Part shown: positions 50,402-58,966 of the stretch, one piece after another
Layout of the letters: every line of letters starts with the position of its first letter
Numbering within the stretch: position 1 is the first letter of the stretch
From: Cyclobacteriaceae bacterium
GTDB taxonomy: Bacteria > Bacteroidota > Bacteroidia > Cytophagales > Cyclobacteriaceae
DNA: 64,000 nt
Reading direction: 5' to 3'
Assembly (NCBI GenBank): GCA_019638355.1
Contig: JAHBTY010000003.1
Span: forward strand, 186,001-250,000
Program-made: the position numbers and the translations under genes
Notes under the pieces: generated by a model
The model's input: only the letters and a program-made list of their open reading frames with translations
The model's database searches: none
What the model was told of the DNA's origin: nothing

Positions 50402-50956
50402 ATGGCTATGAAGCGATTTCTTATTTTCCTGTCGATTGTTAGTCTGTTTGGTTTTTCGCCCGATAAGCTGATTAAAACCAAAGTGGCCGAGGGTATTACC
50501 ATTTCATTACCCACAGAACTTTCGCCCATGACTGCCGAAGATATTGTTCAGCGCTACCCATCGGTACGGGCTCCGCTGGCGGCTTATACCGATTTAAACC
50601 GTACGCTCGATTTCAGTGTCAATATATCAGCTACCCAATGGCCTGATGGCAACCTGGAAATGGCGCAGAAATTTTTTAAGGCGAGTATTCAGAGTTTTTA
50701 TGATCGGGTGGATATGATTGACGAAGGTGTGCACGAGGTTCATAAGAAAAAATTGATATTTCTGGAGTTTGAATCGCGTGTGAATGGAAACAAAATGGTG
50801 TTGGGCGAACAGCAACCGGTGTATCGCTATACGTACATTCAATATTTGGTAGAACCTGAACGCACGCTGGTGTTTTCATTTAATTGCCCAAAATCATCGA
50901 AAGAAGATTGGCAGGAAATTGTGCGGACCATGATGAAGACGATAAGAATTAAATGA
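50402..50956 (+). CDS. Exported hypothetical protein
   Basis: About 184 residues. A signal peptide (MKRFLIFLSIVSLFGFS) is followed by a mixed alpha/beta domain reminiscent of PsbP-like folds (YTDLNRTLDFSVNISATQWP; FFKASIQSFYDRVDMIDEGV). Not recognised with confidence. The frame is open 20 codons upstream; ATGs at 50402 and 50408 directly precede the signal peptide. It overlaps the next gene by 4 bases, starting a three-gene string that ends with tadA. Confidence 0.68.
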   Translation: MAMKRFLIFLSIVSLFGFSPDKLIKTKVAEGITISLPTELSPMTAEDIVQRYPSVRAPLAAYTDLNRTLDFSVNISATQWPDGNLEMAQKFFKASIQSFYDRVDMIDEGVHEVHKKKLIFLEFESRVNGNKMVLGEQQPVYRYTYIQYLVEPERTLVFSFNCPKSSKEDWQEIVRTMMKTIRIK

Positions 50957-51504
50957 TGAAGAAATTAAAATTTTGGCTAAAGGTCATTTTTATTCATGTA
51001 GCGGGTATGAGTGCAATAATCTTTTATGAAAGTTGTTGCGGAAATCCTGATTTCCCCTTTTATGAAGTAACTTCTTATGATCTTCATGCAATTAAGACGG
51101 AGCTATCTTCGCAAGATACGCTCAAAATATTTCCGGTAGCCACTGCGTATCGTTATTTTACTCACTCGGGTTTTTTCCCGAATGCCTATGCCTGGCAATG
51201 CTTATCGAACGGATATGAGGGTCCGAAATTTAGATATACAACACTTAACTTGATAAGCAATAAAGACTTTGATGACAACCATCCTGCGGGAACATCACTT
51301 AACGATTTATTTGGTTTGTCAAGTTGGGATTCCAGCAAAACTCACTCATTAGCGGTACCATCTCCGGCAGATTCGTTGATGGGTAGTTATTTTCTTTATT
51401 GTGTTAACCGCCCGATCGAAAATTTTGAACATGTTCTTACCGTTAAAATCAACAATGAGAACAATACAGAATTGACAGCAGCAGTGAAGGTTAACTGGAA
51501 GTGA
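50953..51504 (+). CDS. Exported hypothetical protein (DUF5034-like?)
   Basis: 183 residues with an N-terminal hydrophobic signal segment (KVIFIHVAGMSAIIFYESCC). A tandem Cys may be a lipidation site or a disulphide. The body is beta-rich, with FFPNAYAWQCLSNGYEGPKF. It resembles small secreted Bacteroidota proteins such as DUF5034, but I cannot confirm the family. It overlaps its neighbours at both ends (ATGA, then TGATG). Confidence 0.6.
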   Translation: MMKKLKFWLKVIFIHVAGMSAIIFYESCCGNPDFPFYEVTSYDLHAIKTELSSQDTLKIFPVATAYRYFTHSGFFPNAYAWQCLSNGYEGPKFRYTTLNLISNKDFDDNHPAGTSLNDLFGLSSWDSSKTHSLAVPSPADSLMGSYFLYCVNRPIENFEHVLTVKINNENNTELTAAVKVNWK

Positions 51505-51947
51505 TGGACCTCTATACTGACGACTACTTTATGCGCGAGGCATTAAAAGAAGCCCGCAAAGCTTTGGAAGCAGGCGAAGTACCGGTAGGTGCAGTAATGG
51601 TTTGCCAGAATAAAATTATAGCCCGCGCCCACAATCAAACCGAACAATTAACAGATGCTACGGCTCATGCAGAGATGTTGGCCGTAACGGCTGCTGCCAA
51701 TTACCTCGGTTCGAAATACCTGAGTGAGTGTACACTCTATGTTACACTTGAACCTTGCGTGATGTGTGCAGGTGCATTGCATTGGGCACAACTGCAACAA
51801 GTAGTGTTTGGTGCAAGCGATGTTCAACGGGGCTATTCCTTGATTAGTTCGCCCTTGTTGCATCCCCGCACCATTGTAAAACGAGGTGTAGGTGAGCCAG
51901 AAAGCAAAGCCATGCTTCAGGAGTTTTTTAAGCGACTGCGGGATTAA
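51504..51947 (+). CDS. tadA: tRNA-specific adenosine deaminase
   Basis: 147 residues. Zinc deaminase with HAE (ATAHAEMLA) and the PCxxC ligand pair (LEPCVMCAGAL), plus the substrate-channel block ADALVFGASD-like QQVVFGASDVQRG. TadA turns A34 of tRNA-Arg(ACG) into inosine. The window also holds a tRNA-Pro with A34, a possible second substrate. The ATG at 51504 overlaps the preceding stop (TGATG) and is preferred over a GTG one codon earlier. Followed by a terminator. Confidence 0.92.
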   Translation: MDLYTDDYFMREALKEARKALEAGEVPVGAVMVCQNKIIARAHNQTEQLTDATAHAEMLAVTAAANYLGSKYLSECTLYVTLEPCVMCAGALHWAQLQQVVFGASDVQRGYSLISSPLLHPRTIVKRGVGEPESKAMLQEFFKRLRD

Positions 51948-52026
51948 CTACCCAAAACGAGTTTCCTTATAATATTTCTCGTTTTAAAACGAATTATATT
52001 ATCATTTTGACTTCAATTCAATAAAA

Positions 52027-52048
52027 AAGGCTACCTGTTGGTAGCCTT
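52027..52048 (+). terminator. Terminator hairpin between tadA and a small converging gene
   Basis: Perfect 9-bp stem AAGGCTACC / GGTAGCCTT with TGTT loop. The flanks are A-rich on one side and CCTTAAAG on the other, so it can act for the minus-strand gene at 52073 as well as for tadA. Confidence 0.65.
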
Positions 52049-52072
52049 CCTTAAAGTTTTAAGTCGCCCAGA

Positions 52073-52303
52073 TTAAGCTTCTTTTGCTTTTTTTGCTTTT
52101 GCGGCTTTGTCTTCTACTTTTTTGCCGTTTTTGTGTTCACCCATGATAATTACATCTTTGGTGGTTTCGTATTGCTTGGCGGCCTGCATCATAGCCACAT
52201 AGCTGTCGCGAATTAAAATTGTACCTGATTTTGCGCCTTTGTTGCGTACTTCCAGCCAAAAACCGTCTTTTTTCTTCTTAGGTAATACAGGAGGTCTTCC
52301 CAT
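52073..52303 (-). CDS. Small basic conserved protein
   Basis: 76 residues, highly basic. N-terminal MGRPPVLPKKKKDGFWLEVR, middle SGTILIRDSYVAMMQAAKQY, and a Lys/Ala-rich tail (KAAKAKKAKEA) like those of nucleic-acid-binding proteins. No named family recognised; nucleoid or ribosome association is a guess. Monocistronic. Confidence 0.65.
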   Translation of the reverse strand: MGRPPVLPKKKKDGFWLEVRNKGAKSGTILIRDSYVAMMQAAKQYETTKDVIIMGEHKNGKKVEDKAAKAKKAKEA

Positions 52304-52422
52304 GGTTATTGTGTTTTGTTGATTTTTAAGTCAAATAGCCTGTTTTCTTAACCGATGAACGCTTTTTTTAGTTCAACTGGCCGCGAAGTTACCAAATCTG
52401 CCCCAAATTTCCTTCCCAAACC

Positions 52423-53064
52423 TCAAAGCAGGTATGGTGGCACCGGTACCCCGGCCTTCAAGGCGGGGTCTGGAACCAAGGCCTTGCGTTCTAATTTTAC
52501 AGGTTGCACACCGGCCCAAACATCCAGGTTGTAATCCTCTTCGTCATCCTTGGGTGGCCCCACCCGTACTTTAGCCGAAGCTTCTTTAATATCAAAACCC
52601 AATACCATGGTGGCCTTCCATTCACCCTCCGTTGGTTTACGAACATCATCCCACCGGCCCGGACACATTTTGTTGGTGAATACTTCCAGGACCGTGTACA
52701 ATTCTTCCTCGTGGGAGATTAATTCGGGTTCGCTGAAGATTACTACGGACCGGTAATTAACTGAATGATGAAAAGCAGAGCGTGCAAGCACCATGCCGTC
52801 AAGCAACGTAGCACTTATGCATACTGGTAATTTTTTCTGCTGCAATTCGCGCATGTAAAAACTGCCTACTGAGCCATGGATGTAAACCTTGTTGCCGATC
52901 CTGCAAAACCCCGTTGGGATTTGAAACGGTTGACCTTCTAATGTGAACGCAACTGTGCAAACAAGCGCCTCATCCAAGATAGCGTAAACAGTTTCAACAT
53001 CATACACACCGCGTTTAGGCAAGCGTGTAATTTTTGTTTTGTCGGTGATGGGGAAGGTGCTCAT
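52423..53064 (-). CDS. Pyridoxamine 5'-phosphate oxidase-like flavin protein
   Basis: 213 residues with an FMN-binding split barrel. Blocks are GVYDVETVYAILDEALVCTV, IPTGFCRIGNKVYIHGSVGS and ARSAFHHSVNYRSVVIF. This subgroup (often annotated as nitroimidazole-resistance or 5-nitroimidazole-reductase-like) keeps an active-site His region. Substrate unknown. It is followed on the same strand by the alcohol dehydrogenase-like gene's upstream neighbour group; gaps of about 50 bases leave operon status open. Confidence 0.82.
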   Translation of the reverse strand: MSTFPITDKTKITRLPKRGVYDVETVYAILDEALVCTVAFTLEGQPFQIPTGFCRIGNKVYIHGSVGSFYMRELQQKKLPVCISATLLDGMVLARSAFHHSVNYRSVVIFSEPELISHEEELYTVLEVFTNKMCPGRWDDVRKPTEGEWKATMVLGFDIKEASAKVRVGPPKDDEEDYNLDVWAGVQPVKLERKALVPDPALKAGVPVPPYLL

Positions 53065-53116
53065 GGTGTTTTTGTTTTTCTATATTCTTGACATGTCAGA
53101 CTGAGCTTGTCGAAGT

Positions 53117-54109
53117 CTATTTTATCTTCAAAACAATCTTACCAAACTGGTTGGCACTTTTCATGCGTTGAAAAGCCTGATCAATTTGTTCAAGTGGATA
53201 TACCTGATCGATAACCGGTTTCAGATCCCGACTCTCCAGTAAATCCAACATCGATAAAAATTCATCGCGCGTGCCCATGGTAGTGCCATGAATAGAAATC
53301 TGCTTCCAATACAACAAGCGTGTAGGCACATCGGGAATATTCCCTGCAGTGCGACCAAAGATTGCAATGCGACCACCGGGCATCATCAGATCAAACAATT
53401 GCGAAAATTGTGGCCCACCGGCACTATCAATTACAATGTCAAACCCTCCGGCTTCTTTCAAGGCTTGTTGTGTCCATTGCGGATCGGTGTAGTTAAAGCC
53501 TTGTATCGCACCCAACGCTTTTGCCTTTTCAATTTTTTCGTTCGAGCTTGAGGTAACATACACACGTGCCTGGTAAGCAACTGCAAACTGCATAGCCCAC
53601 AATGCAGCACCACCACCAATACCGGTTATCAATACTTTTTCTTTCGCACGTAAGCGGGCTTTCGAAAATAATGCGCGATAGGCAGTTAATGCAGCTAATG
53701 GAACAGCGGCTGATTGTTCAAAGCTTAAATGCTCAGGTTTTTCAAAAATTTGTTTTTTAGAGATGCACACATAATCACTAAACGTACCGGCATCGGGGTA
53801 ACCCAGAATTTTAAACGTATCGCCTTGCACAATGGGATTGTTACCCCAGTTAAGGCTTGGGTTAATAATAACTTCGGCACCTACTAGCAAAGGATCAGCA
53901 TCTTCGCCTACATCTTCAATTACTCCGCAGCCATCCGAGCCTAAAATAACGGGTTGTTGTGGAATAGAATCCTGTTGAATCCACAAGTCGCGGTGATTAA
54001 GTGCGGCATAGTGTAAGCGCACCAACACTTGGTCTTTTACCGGTTTCAGTTTTTTTATTTCACGAACTTCTAAAGGCAAATTTTGCCCGGTAAAAAAAGC
54101 AGCCCGCAT
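53117..54109 (-). CDS. Zinc-type alcohol dehydrogenase / quinone reductase-like (MDR)
   Basis: 330 residues. GroES-like N-domain (ALNHRDLWIQQDSIPQQPVI; GSDGCGVIEDVG) and Rossmann domain with VLITGIGGGAALWAMQFA. The catalytic zinc Cys is replaced in the first domain (NHRDLW), and the structural four-Cys loop is absent. This fits the zinc-free quinone oxidoreductase branch that uses NADPH. It ends 6 bases from the ilvE start codon region, so it may be co-transcribed with ilvE. Confidence 0.85.
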   Translation of the reverse strand: MRAAFFTGQNLPLEVREIKKLKPVKDQVLVRLHYAALNHRDLWIQQDSIPQQPVILGSDGCGVIEDVGEDADPLLVGAEVIINPSLNWGNNPIVQGDTFKILGYPDAGTFSDYVCISKKQIFEKPEHLSFEQSAAVPLAALTAYRALFSKARLRAKEKVLITGIGGGAALWAMQFAVAYQARVYVTSSSNEKIEKAKALGAIQGFNYTDPQWTQQALKEAGGFDIVIDSAGGPQFSQLFDLMMPGGRIAIFGRTAGNIPDVPTRLLYWKQISIHGTTMGTRDEFLSMLDLLESRDLKPVIDQVYPLEQIDQAFQRMKSANQFGKIVLKIK

Positions 54110-54115
54110 CGTTAT

Positions 54116-55183
54116 TTATTTGATGATGTGGTTCCAGTTGTATTTATCAGGTGCAGCACCACTGCGTATATCCCGCAGGTTTTTCTTCACCGTTAATTGA
54201 AAGCTAGTGTCCTTCACTTCCGGCAGTTGGTAATCAATTCCATGAATGTTGATAGTGGCAATAGGCGATACCACGGCAGCAGTACCGGCACCAAAAGCTT
54301 CGGTTATTGTTTTTTGTTGAAATGCTTTTTCGATTTCATCGATGCTGATTTTTCTTTCTTCTACGGTAACACCCATGTCTTTGGCAAGTGTAATGATGGT
54401 ATTGCGTGTAACACCATCCAGAATAGAAGATGAAAGGGCAGGCGTAACCAGTTTGTTATCGATAACAAACATGATGTTCATCGCTCCGGATTCGTCAATG
54501 TATTTATGTTCTTTGGCATCCGTCCAGATTACCTGATCGAAACCTTGCTCGCGGGCTTGTTGTGTTGGATAAAATGCGCCTCCATAATTGCCGGCACATT
54601 TTGCAAATCCGGTTCCACCTTCTGCAGCCCGAACATATTCCAACTCAACTTTTAATCGTACCGGTTTGCTGAAGTAAGGTCCAACAGGGCTGGTAAGAAT
54701 TACAAACAAATATTGATCGGCAACTTTAACACCCAGCTTGGCTTCCGAAGCAAAAACCACCGGCCGCAGGTATAGCGAGCTGCCACTGTCTTTCGGAATC
54801 CAGGCAGCATCGGTTTTTACAATAGCTTCCAATCCTGCTGTAAATAAGTCTTCACTAATGGCAGGCATACACATCCGCGCAAGCGATTTATTCAAGCGCT
54901 TGTGGTGTCGCTCCACCCTAAAAATATTAATGGCACCATCGTTCATGTGAAAAGCTTTCATGCCTTCGAACACGGCCTGGCCATAATGAAGTGATAGCAT
55001 GGCGGGGCTCAGCATTAAATCACCGTAAGGAATAATTTCAGGTTCCTGCCAGGTGCCTTTATCGTATTTGGCCACCAGCATGTGGTCGGAAATGTAATTA
55101 CCGAACCCAAGGTTTTTAAAATCAACAGTGTTTAATCGCGACTGTGTAGTTTTTTTTACGGGTATAGAAGAGGTGAGTGTCAT
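54116..55183 (-). CDS. ilvE: Branched-chain amino acid aminotransferase
   Basis: 355 residues, PLP fold type IV. Blocks are HYGQAVFEGMKAFHMNDGAI, FRVERHHKRLNKSLARMCMP, the PLP-Lys region AKCAGNYGGAFYPTQQA, YIDESGAMNIMFVID and GVTRNTIITLAKDMGV. It performs the last step of Leu, Ile and Val synthesis and the first of their breakdown. Length matches the large-type BCAT. Downstream on the same strand lies the MDR gene, 6 bases away. Confidence 0.93.
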   Translation of the reverse strand: MTLTSSIPVKKTTQSRLNTVDFKNLGFGNYISDHMLVAKYDKGTWQEPEIIPYGDLMLSPAMLSLHYGQAVFEGMKAFHMNDGAINIFRVERHHKRLNKSLARMCMPAISEDLFTAGLEAIVKTDAAWIPKDSGSSLYLRPVVFASEAKLGVKVADQYLFVILTSPVGPYFSKPVRLKVELEYVRAAEGGTGFAKCAGNYGGAFYPTQQAREQGFDQVIWTDAKEHKYIDESGAMNIMFVIDNKLVTPALSSSILDGVTRNTIITLAKDMGVTVEERKISIDEIEKAFQQKTITEAFGAGTAAVVSPIATINIHGIDYQLPEVKDTSFQLTVKKNLRDIRSGAAPDKYNWNHIIK

Positions 55184-55252
55184 ACGCGGTTTGATTTTTT
55201 TGTCAGGTAAAGATATTATTTAATGTGAAAGTATAACAACAATCATGTTAGG

Positions 55253-55696
55253 CTAGTCAAGAAGCCTGCGGTGGTAATTCACTTGCCCCAGATGATAACC
55301 TAAGTGTACCGCTAAATGCACCAGAAAATATTCTGTCGTGGTCTTTTCTTTCAGAACTAACAATGGGTATTCTGCTGATAATGTTTTTTCATCTACACCG
55401 GGCAAAATTTGTTGAACCATTTTGATAGTGGCTTCAATTTTTTGTATCAACTCAGTACGGGGAATATTTTTCAACGCAAACTCTGCATCGCGATCGCGTA
55501 CATAACCGGTATTGCCCAACGTAGCGCCAATATAACTATTAAGGTTGCCTACCAAATGCAAACAAAGATTACCAGCTGTGTTGGCAATGTTCTTATCAAC
55601 TTTCCAGATGTTGGCTTCCTGCTGATATAGTTCCAACTCAGTTTTTAACTTTTGAAGATCGCGTGTGATCAGTGTTGTAAGGGTTTGAGTTATCAT
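55253..55696 (-). CDS. DinB-like protein (DUF1572 type)
   Basis: 147 residues, four-helix DinB fold. His residues expected to bind metal are in NLCLHLVGNLNSYIG and HLAVHLGYHLGQVNYHRR. Function unknown. It follows the GNAT gene by 3 bases, so EamA (56156), GNAT (55700) and this gene read as one tight minus-strand unit. Confidence 0.82.
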   Translation of the reverse strand: MITQTLTTLITRDLQKLKTELELYQQEANIWKVDKNIANTAGNLCLHLVGNLNSYIGATLGNTGYVRDRDAEFALKNIPRTELIQKIEATIKMVQQILPGVDEKTLSAEYPLLVLKEKTTTEYFLVHLAVHLGYHLGQVNYHRRLLD

Positions 55697-55699
55697 GGC

Positions 55700-56152
55700 T
55701 TATAAGTCAAGTTGCATTTTTATATCACTTCTTTTGTATGGCCCATCTAACGGCACTTCGCGAAAGCCAAGTTTACGATAGAGTGAAATAGCCGGAACCA
55801 GTTTCGTATTGGAGTAAAGTATAATCTGCCTTGCATTTTTGTTACGACACCAGCCAATAGCAGCTTCTGCCAACAGCTTTCCGATTTTTAGTCCGTGGTA
55901 ATTTTCATCAACCGCCATTTTTGTGAATTCATAATTACCAGCTGTAACAAGCTTTAAGGCAACAGTCCCTACAATTTCATTTTTGTATTCGGCCATTAAG
56001 ATGTGGCCACCTGGCGCGAGGATGTGTTCGTCAGGATGTTGAAGTACTGCTACATCTACCGGTTCCATCCAGAAATATTTTTCAATCCACTGGCGGTTTA
56101 ATGCCTCAAAGTGTGGTTGATGGGTGGATTGATAATTTAAAACAGTAACCAT
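55700..56152 (-). CDS. GNAT family N-acetyltransferase
   Basis: 150 residues. Acetyl-CoA loop in FTKMAVDENYHGLKIGKLLA, motif B in IILYSNTKLVPAISLYRKLG. Acceptor unknown. It lies between the EamA and DinB-like genes with gaps of 3 bases on each side. Confidence 0.85.
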   Translation of the reverse strand: MVTVLNYQSTHQPHFEALNRQWIEKYFWMEPVDVAVLQHPDEHILAPGGHILMAEYKNEIVGTVALKLVTAGNYEFTKMAVDENYHGLKIGKLLAEAAIGWCRNKNARQIILYSNTKLVPAISLYRKLGFREVPLDGPYKRSDIKMQLDL

Positions 56153-56155
56153 TGT

Positions 56156-57115
56156 TTAGCGCGTAAGTCCGAGTCTTCTGCCTATGGATTGCACAATTGT
56201 TCCGCCTGAATTTTTTGTGCGATAACCCATGTTCACAATGTAAATTCCGGCAATGGTTACCACAATCGCTAATACAATTTGCAGGTTAAGTTTTTCGTTT
56301 AGTAAAAGCCAACCCAATAATACAGCTACAATCGGGTTAATGTAAGCATACAACGAAACCACCGTCATCGGTAATTTTTTTATTGCGTAAGAATAACACA
56401 CGTAGGCAGCCATGGAGCCGATTACGATAATATACACCAGCGCAGCTACTACTTCGTTCGACCAATGAATTTTAGAATAATCATCAAACAACAAGCTTAA
56501 TGGTATGATTGCCAACGCACCAAAACTCATTTGCAATCCTGAACCCAGAAATGGATTTGTGTTTTCATTTTTCTTCTTCACCCAAATGCTGCCCACTGCC
56601 CACGAGATGTTGGCTGCGAAGGTGATTACGATTCCGAAAATATAGAGCGGGTTGGCAAACTCGGCCAGGTGTTCGCTAAAGATCATTACAATACCTGTAA
56701 GGCCAACCAGTACTCCGGTTATAATAATCCAGTTTGGTTTTTCATCTTTCAGAATCAATACATTGATTAAGATAGTCCACACGGGCATTACTGAACAAAT
56801 GACTGCCGCCAGTCCGCTTGAAATATACACTTCAGCCCAGCCCACCATCGCGACACCCATCGTAGTCATTAAGATGCCACTTACCGCTTGATTAGAAAGT
56901 GTTTTCTTATCGGGCCACTTTTGTTTGCCGATAGTGAGCATGAACAAAACCAGCAACGGACCGGCAATAGCGAAACGAATTAATGAAAAAAGAAAAGGTG
57001 GAAACTGCGTAACCCCCACACGCAATGCCAGGTAAGTGGTTCCCCAGATAATACACACAGCCGCCAGTGCGAGGTAAGCCAACGCACCCGCTTTTTGATT
57101 TGAGTTAGAATTCAT
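56156..57115 (-). CDS. EamA family (DMT) transporter
   Basis: 319 residues, ten membrane helices in two EamA repeats (ALAAVCIIWGTTYLALRVG; AANISWAVGSIWVKKKN). Members export amino acids or small metabolites. The longer open frame adds 34 basic residues that run into the divergent MocR gene's promoter, so the ATG at 57115 is used. Divergent pairing with a MocR regulator suggests that the regulator controls this transporter. Confidence 0.87.
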   Translation of the reverse strand: MNSNSNQKAGALAYLALAAVCIIWGTTYLALRVGVTQFPPFLFSLIRFAIAGPLLVLFMLTIGKQKWPDKKTLSNQAVSGILMTTMGVAMVGWAEVYISSGLAAVICSVMPVWTILINVLILKDEKPNWIIITGVLVGLTGIVMIFSEHLAEFANPLYIFGIVITFAANISWAVGSIWVKKKNENTNPFLGSGLQMSFGALAIIPLSLLFDDYSKIHWSNEVVAALVYIIVIGSMAAYVCYSYAIKKLPMTVVSLYAYINPIVAVLLGWLLLNEKLNLQIVLAIVVTIAGIYIVNMGYRTKNSGGTIVQSIGRRLGLTR

Positions 57116-57163
57116 GCTACAAATTTTCAGAGTTGAACGGATAAAAAACAGTTTCAGTTTTGA

Positions 57164-57171
57164 TAATTTTG
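57164..57171 (+). promoter_or_regulatory. -7 element (TAATTTTG) of the MocR gene
   Basis: Perfect TAnnTTTG 16 bases before the ATG at 57188, within the 72-base divergent region shared with the EamA gene. Confidence 0.55.
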
Positions 57172-57187
57172 ACCAGATCAATTTTTT

Positions 57188-58621
57188 ATGGAAGCTATTC
57201 TTGAAAAACCCGAACACTTGTACCTGGAGGTTGCTACGCGTATTGAATCACTTATTGATAAAGGTGCGCTGAAGATTGGCGATCGGTTGCTTTCGGTACG
57301 GGCACTTAGTAAAGAGCAAGGCATAAGTTTAAGCACAGCCTTTCAGGCTTACTATCATTTGGAGAGCAAAGGTTTGATTGAAGCGCGACCACAATCGGGG
57401 TATTATGTAAAATTTTCGGCTAATCTTCCGTTTGATGTGCCCGCCATCTGCGAACCCACCGATGAGGCGTTGCCTGTAAGTGTAGATGAAATGATCTCGA
57501 GTGTATATCATGATTTGCGTTCGCCTAAGCTTACTTCATTTTCATTGAGTGCACCCGATGCTTCCTTGTTGCCGGCAGCTAAACTCAATAAGTCTGTAAT
57601 CCACAGTTTGCGTAATGAACCCGATCATTGTTTGGGTTATGAACATATTCAAGGCAATGAAAAATTACGTAAACAAATTGCGCGCTTAAGTTTTAACTGG
57701 GGTGGTTCGTTGAGTGAAGATGATCTGGTGGTTACAGCGGGCTGCATGGAAGCAATTTCATTTTGCTTGCAGGCTGTAACCAAGCCAGGCGATGCCGTTG
57801 CTACGGAGAGTCCAACATTTTATGGAATCTTTCGGGTGATGCAAAGTTGGGGATTAAAGGTGGTGGAGGTACCAACCGATCCGGTAACGGGTATTGATCT
57901 GAACTACCTGCAAGGGGCGCTAGATCGATTTGATATTAAAGCGTGTGTGTTTGTTCCAAACTTCAACAACCCGTTGGGAAGTTGTATTCCGGATGAGCGG
58001 AAGAAACAATTGGTAGAGATGTTGGCGAAGAAAGAAATACCATTAATTGAAGATGATATTTATGGTGAAATGTACTTTGGTAAAATCCGTCCACGCACGT
58101 GTAAAACTTTCGATAAAAAAGGTTTGGTGTTGCATTGCGGCTCCTTTTCCAAATCGCTGGCACCAGGCTATCGCATTGGTTGGACTGCGCCCGGCAGGTT
58201 TAAGAAGCAAGTAATTCAATTGAAGCGAATGAATAATGTGGCGACAAACACGCTTGCTCAGGTTTCGATTGCGCACTTTTTACAAAATGGCCGCTATGAA
58301 TTGCACTTACGGCATCTGCGCAAAGCACTGCACACACAAAGTTTACGATACTTACAGGCCATTACAGAATATTTTCCAGATACTATTCGTATTGCCCGAC
58401 CGCAAGGTGGATTTGTATTTTGGGTAGAGATGGATAAAGCAGCGGATGGATTTAAGTTACACAAGCTGGCGTTGAAACATAATATTGGCATTGCTCCCGG
58501 CCAAATTTTTTCTGCACAAGGTCAGTTTCATAATTACTTCCGCTTGAGTTATGGTATGCCGTGGAGCGATAAAGTAGAGAAAGGGTTACGAACGTTGGGG
58601 GAGTTGATTCGTAAACAGTAG
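57188..58621 (+). CDS. MocR/GntR-type PLP-dependent transcriptional regulator
   Basis: 477 residues. GntR winged helix (about 10-75: LYLEVATRIESLIDKGALKI; EQGISLSTAFQAYYHLESKG) joined to an aminotransferase fold-type I domain (about 110-475). The PLP Lys is probably the one in HCGSFSKSLAPGYRIGW, and the substrate Arg in YFRLSYGMP. MocR proteins sense an amine or amino acid through PLP. The divergent EamA transporter gene is the probable target. Confidence 0.9.
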   Translation: MEAILEKPEHLYLEVATRIESLIDKGALKIGDRLLSVRALSKEQGISLSTAFQAYYHLESKGLIEARPQSGYYVKFSANLPFDVPAICEPTDEALPVSVDEMISSVYHDLRSPKLTSFSLSAPDASLLPAAKLNKSVIHSLRNEPDHCLGYEHIQGNEKLRKQIARLSFNWGGSLSEDDLVVTAGCMEAISFCLQAVTKPGDAVATESPTFYGIFRVMQSWGLKVVEVPTDPVTGIDLNYLQGALDRFDIKACVFVPNFNNPLGSCIPDERKKQLVEMLAKKEIPLIEDDIYGEMYFGKIRPRTCKTFDKKGLVLHCGSFSKSLAPGYRIGWTAPGRFKKQVIQLKRMNNVATNTLAQVSIAHFLQNGRYELHLRHLRKALHTQSLRYLQAITEYFPDTIRIARPQGGFVFWVEMDKAADGFKLHKLALKHNIGIAPGQIFSAQGQFHNYFRLSYGMPWSDKVEKGLRTLGELIRKQ

Positions 58622-58713
58622 TTAGTAGATAGTCCTTAGTCTTTAGTCTTTAGTCCTTAGTATCTAATTGTACTAAGGACTATATACTCAAGACTAAAGA
58701 CTATCTACTCAGG
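58622..58713. repeat. Large imperfect hairpin of TTTAGTC-type heptamers
   Basis: Left arm 58622-58662 is made of CTTTAGT / CCTTAGT heptamers. The right arm 58671-58713 is nearly its reverse complement. It lies between converging genes and may form a two-way terminator. A related fragment with TTTAGTCGTTAGTATTGAGT occurs at 6424-6443. Confidence 0.7.
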
Positions 58714-58732
58714 ACTAAATACCACCGACTAA

Positions 58733-58966
58733 TCACTTACCTTCTTTCAACTTCTTCACCTCAGCTTCGTACTGCGATAAAAACTGTTTTTGTGCTTCTG
58801 GTAAATTTTTCAATGCAAGTTCCCAATGCTTAATCGCATTCTTCTTATCGCCTGCTGCTGTGTAGGCACGGGCTAATCCTACATTGGGCGTAAATTTATC
58901 TTGCGGATTTTTCTGGGCGTTGAACTTAAACACTTCCATGGCCTTTTCTTTCTGGCCGCTGTTAAG
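58733..58966 (-). pseudogene. Detached C-terminal part of the DUF2911 gene
   Basis: Same reading frame as the DUF2911 gene upstream, separated from it only by the TAA at 58967-58969. It translates to LNSGQKEKAMEVFKFNAQKN and then a TPR-like helix pair ending in ...AEVKKLKEGK. An internal ATG at 58939 could start a 68-residue fragment, but this looks like the tail of the original protein. Confidence 0.75.
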
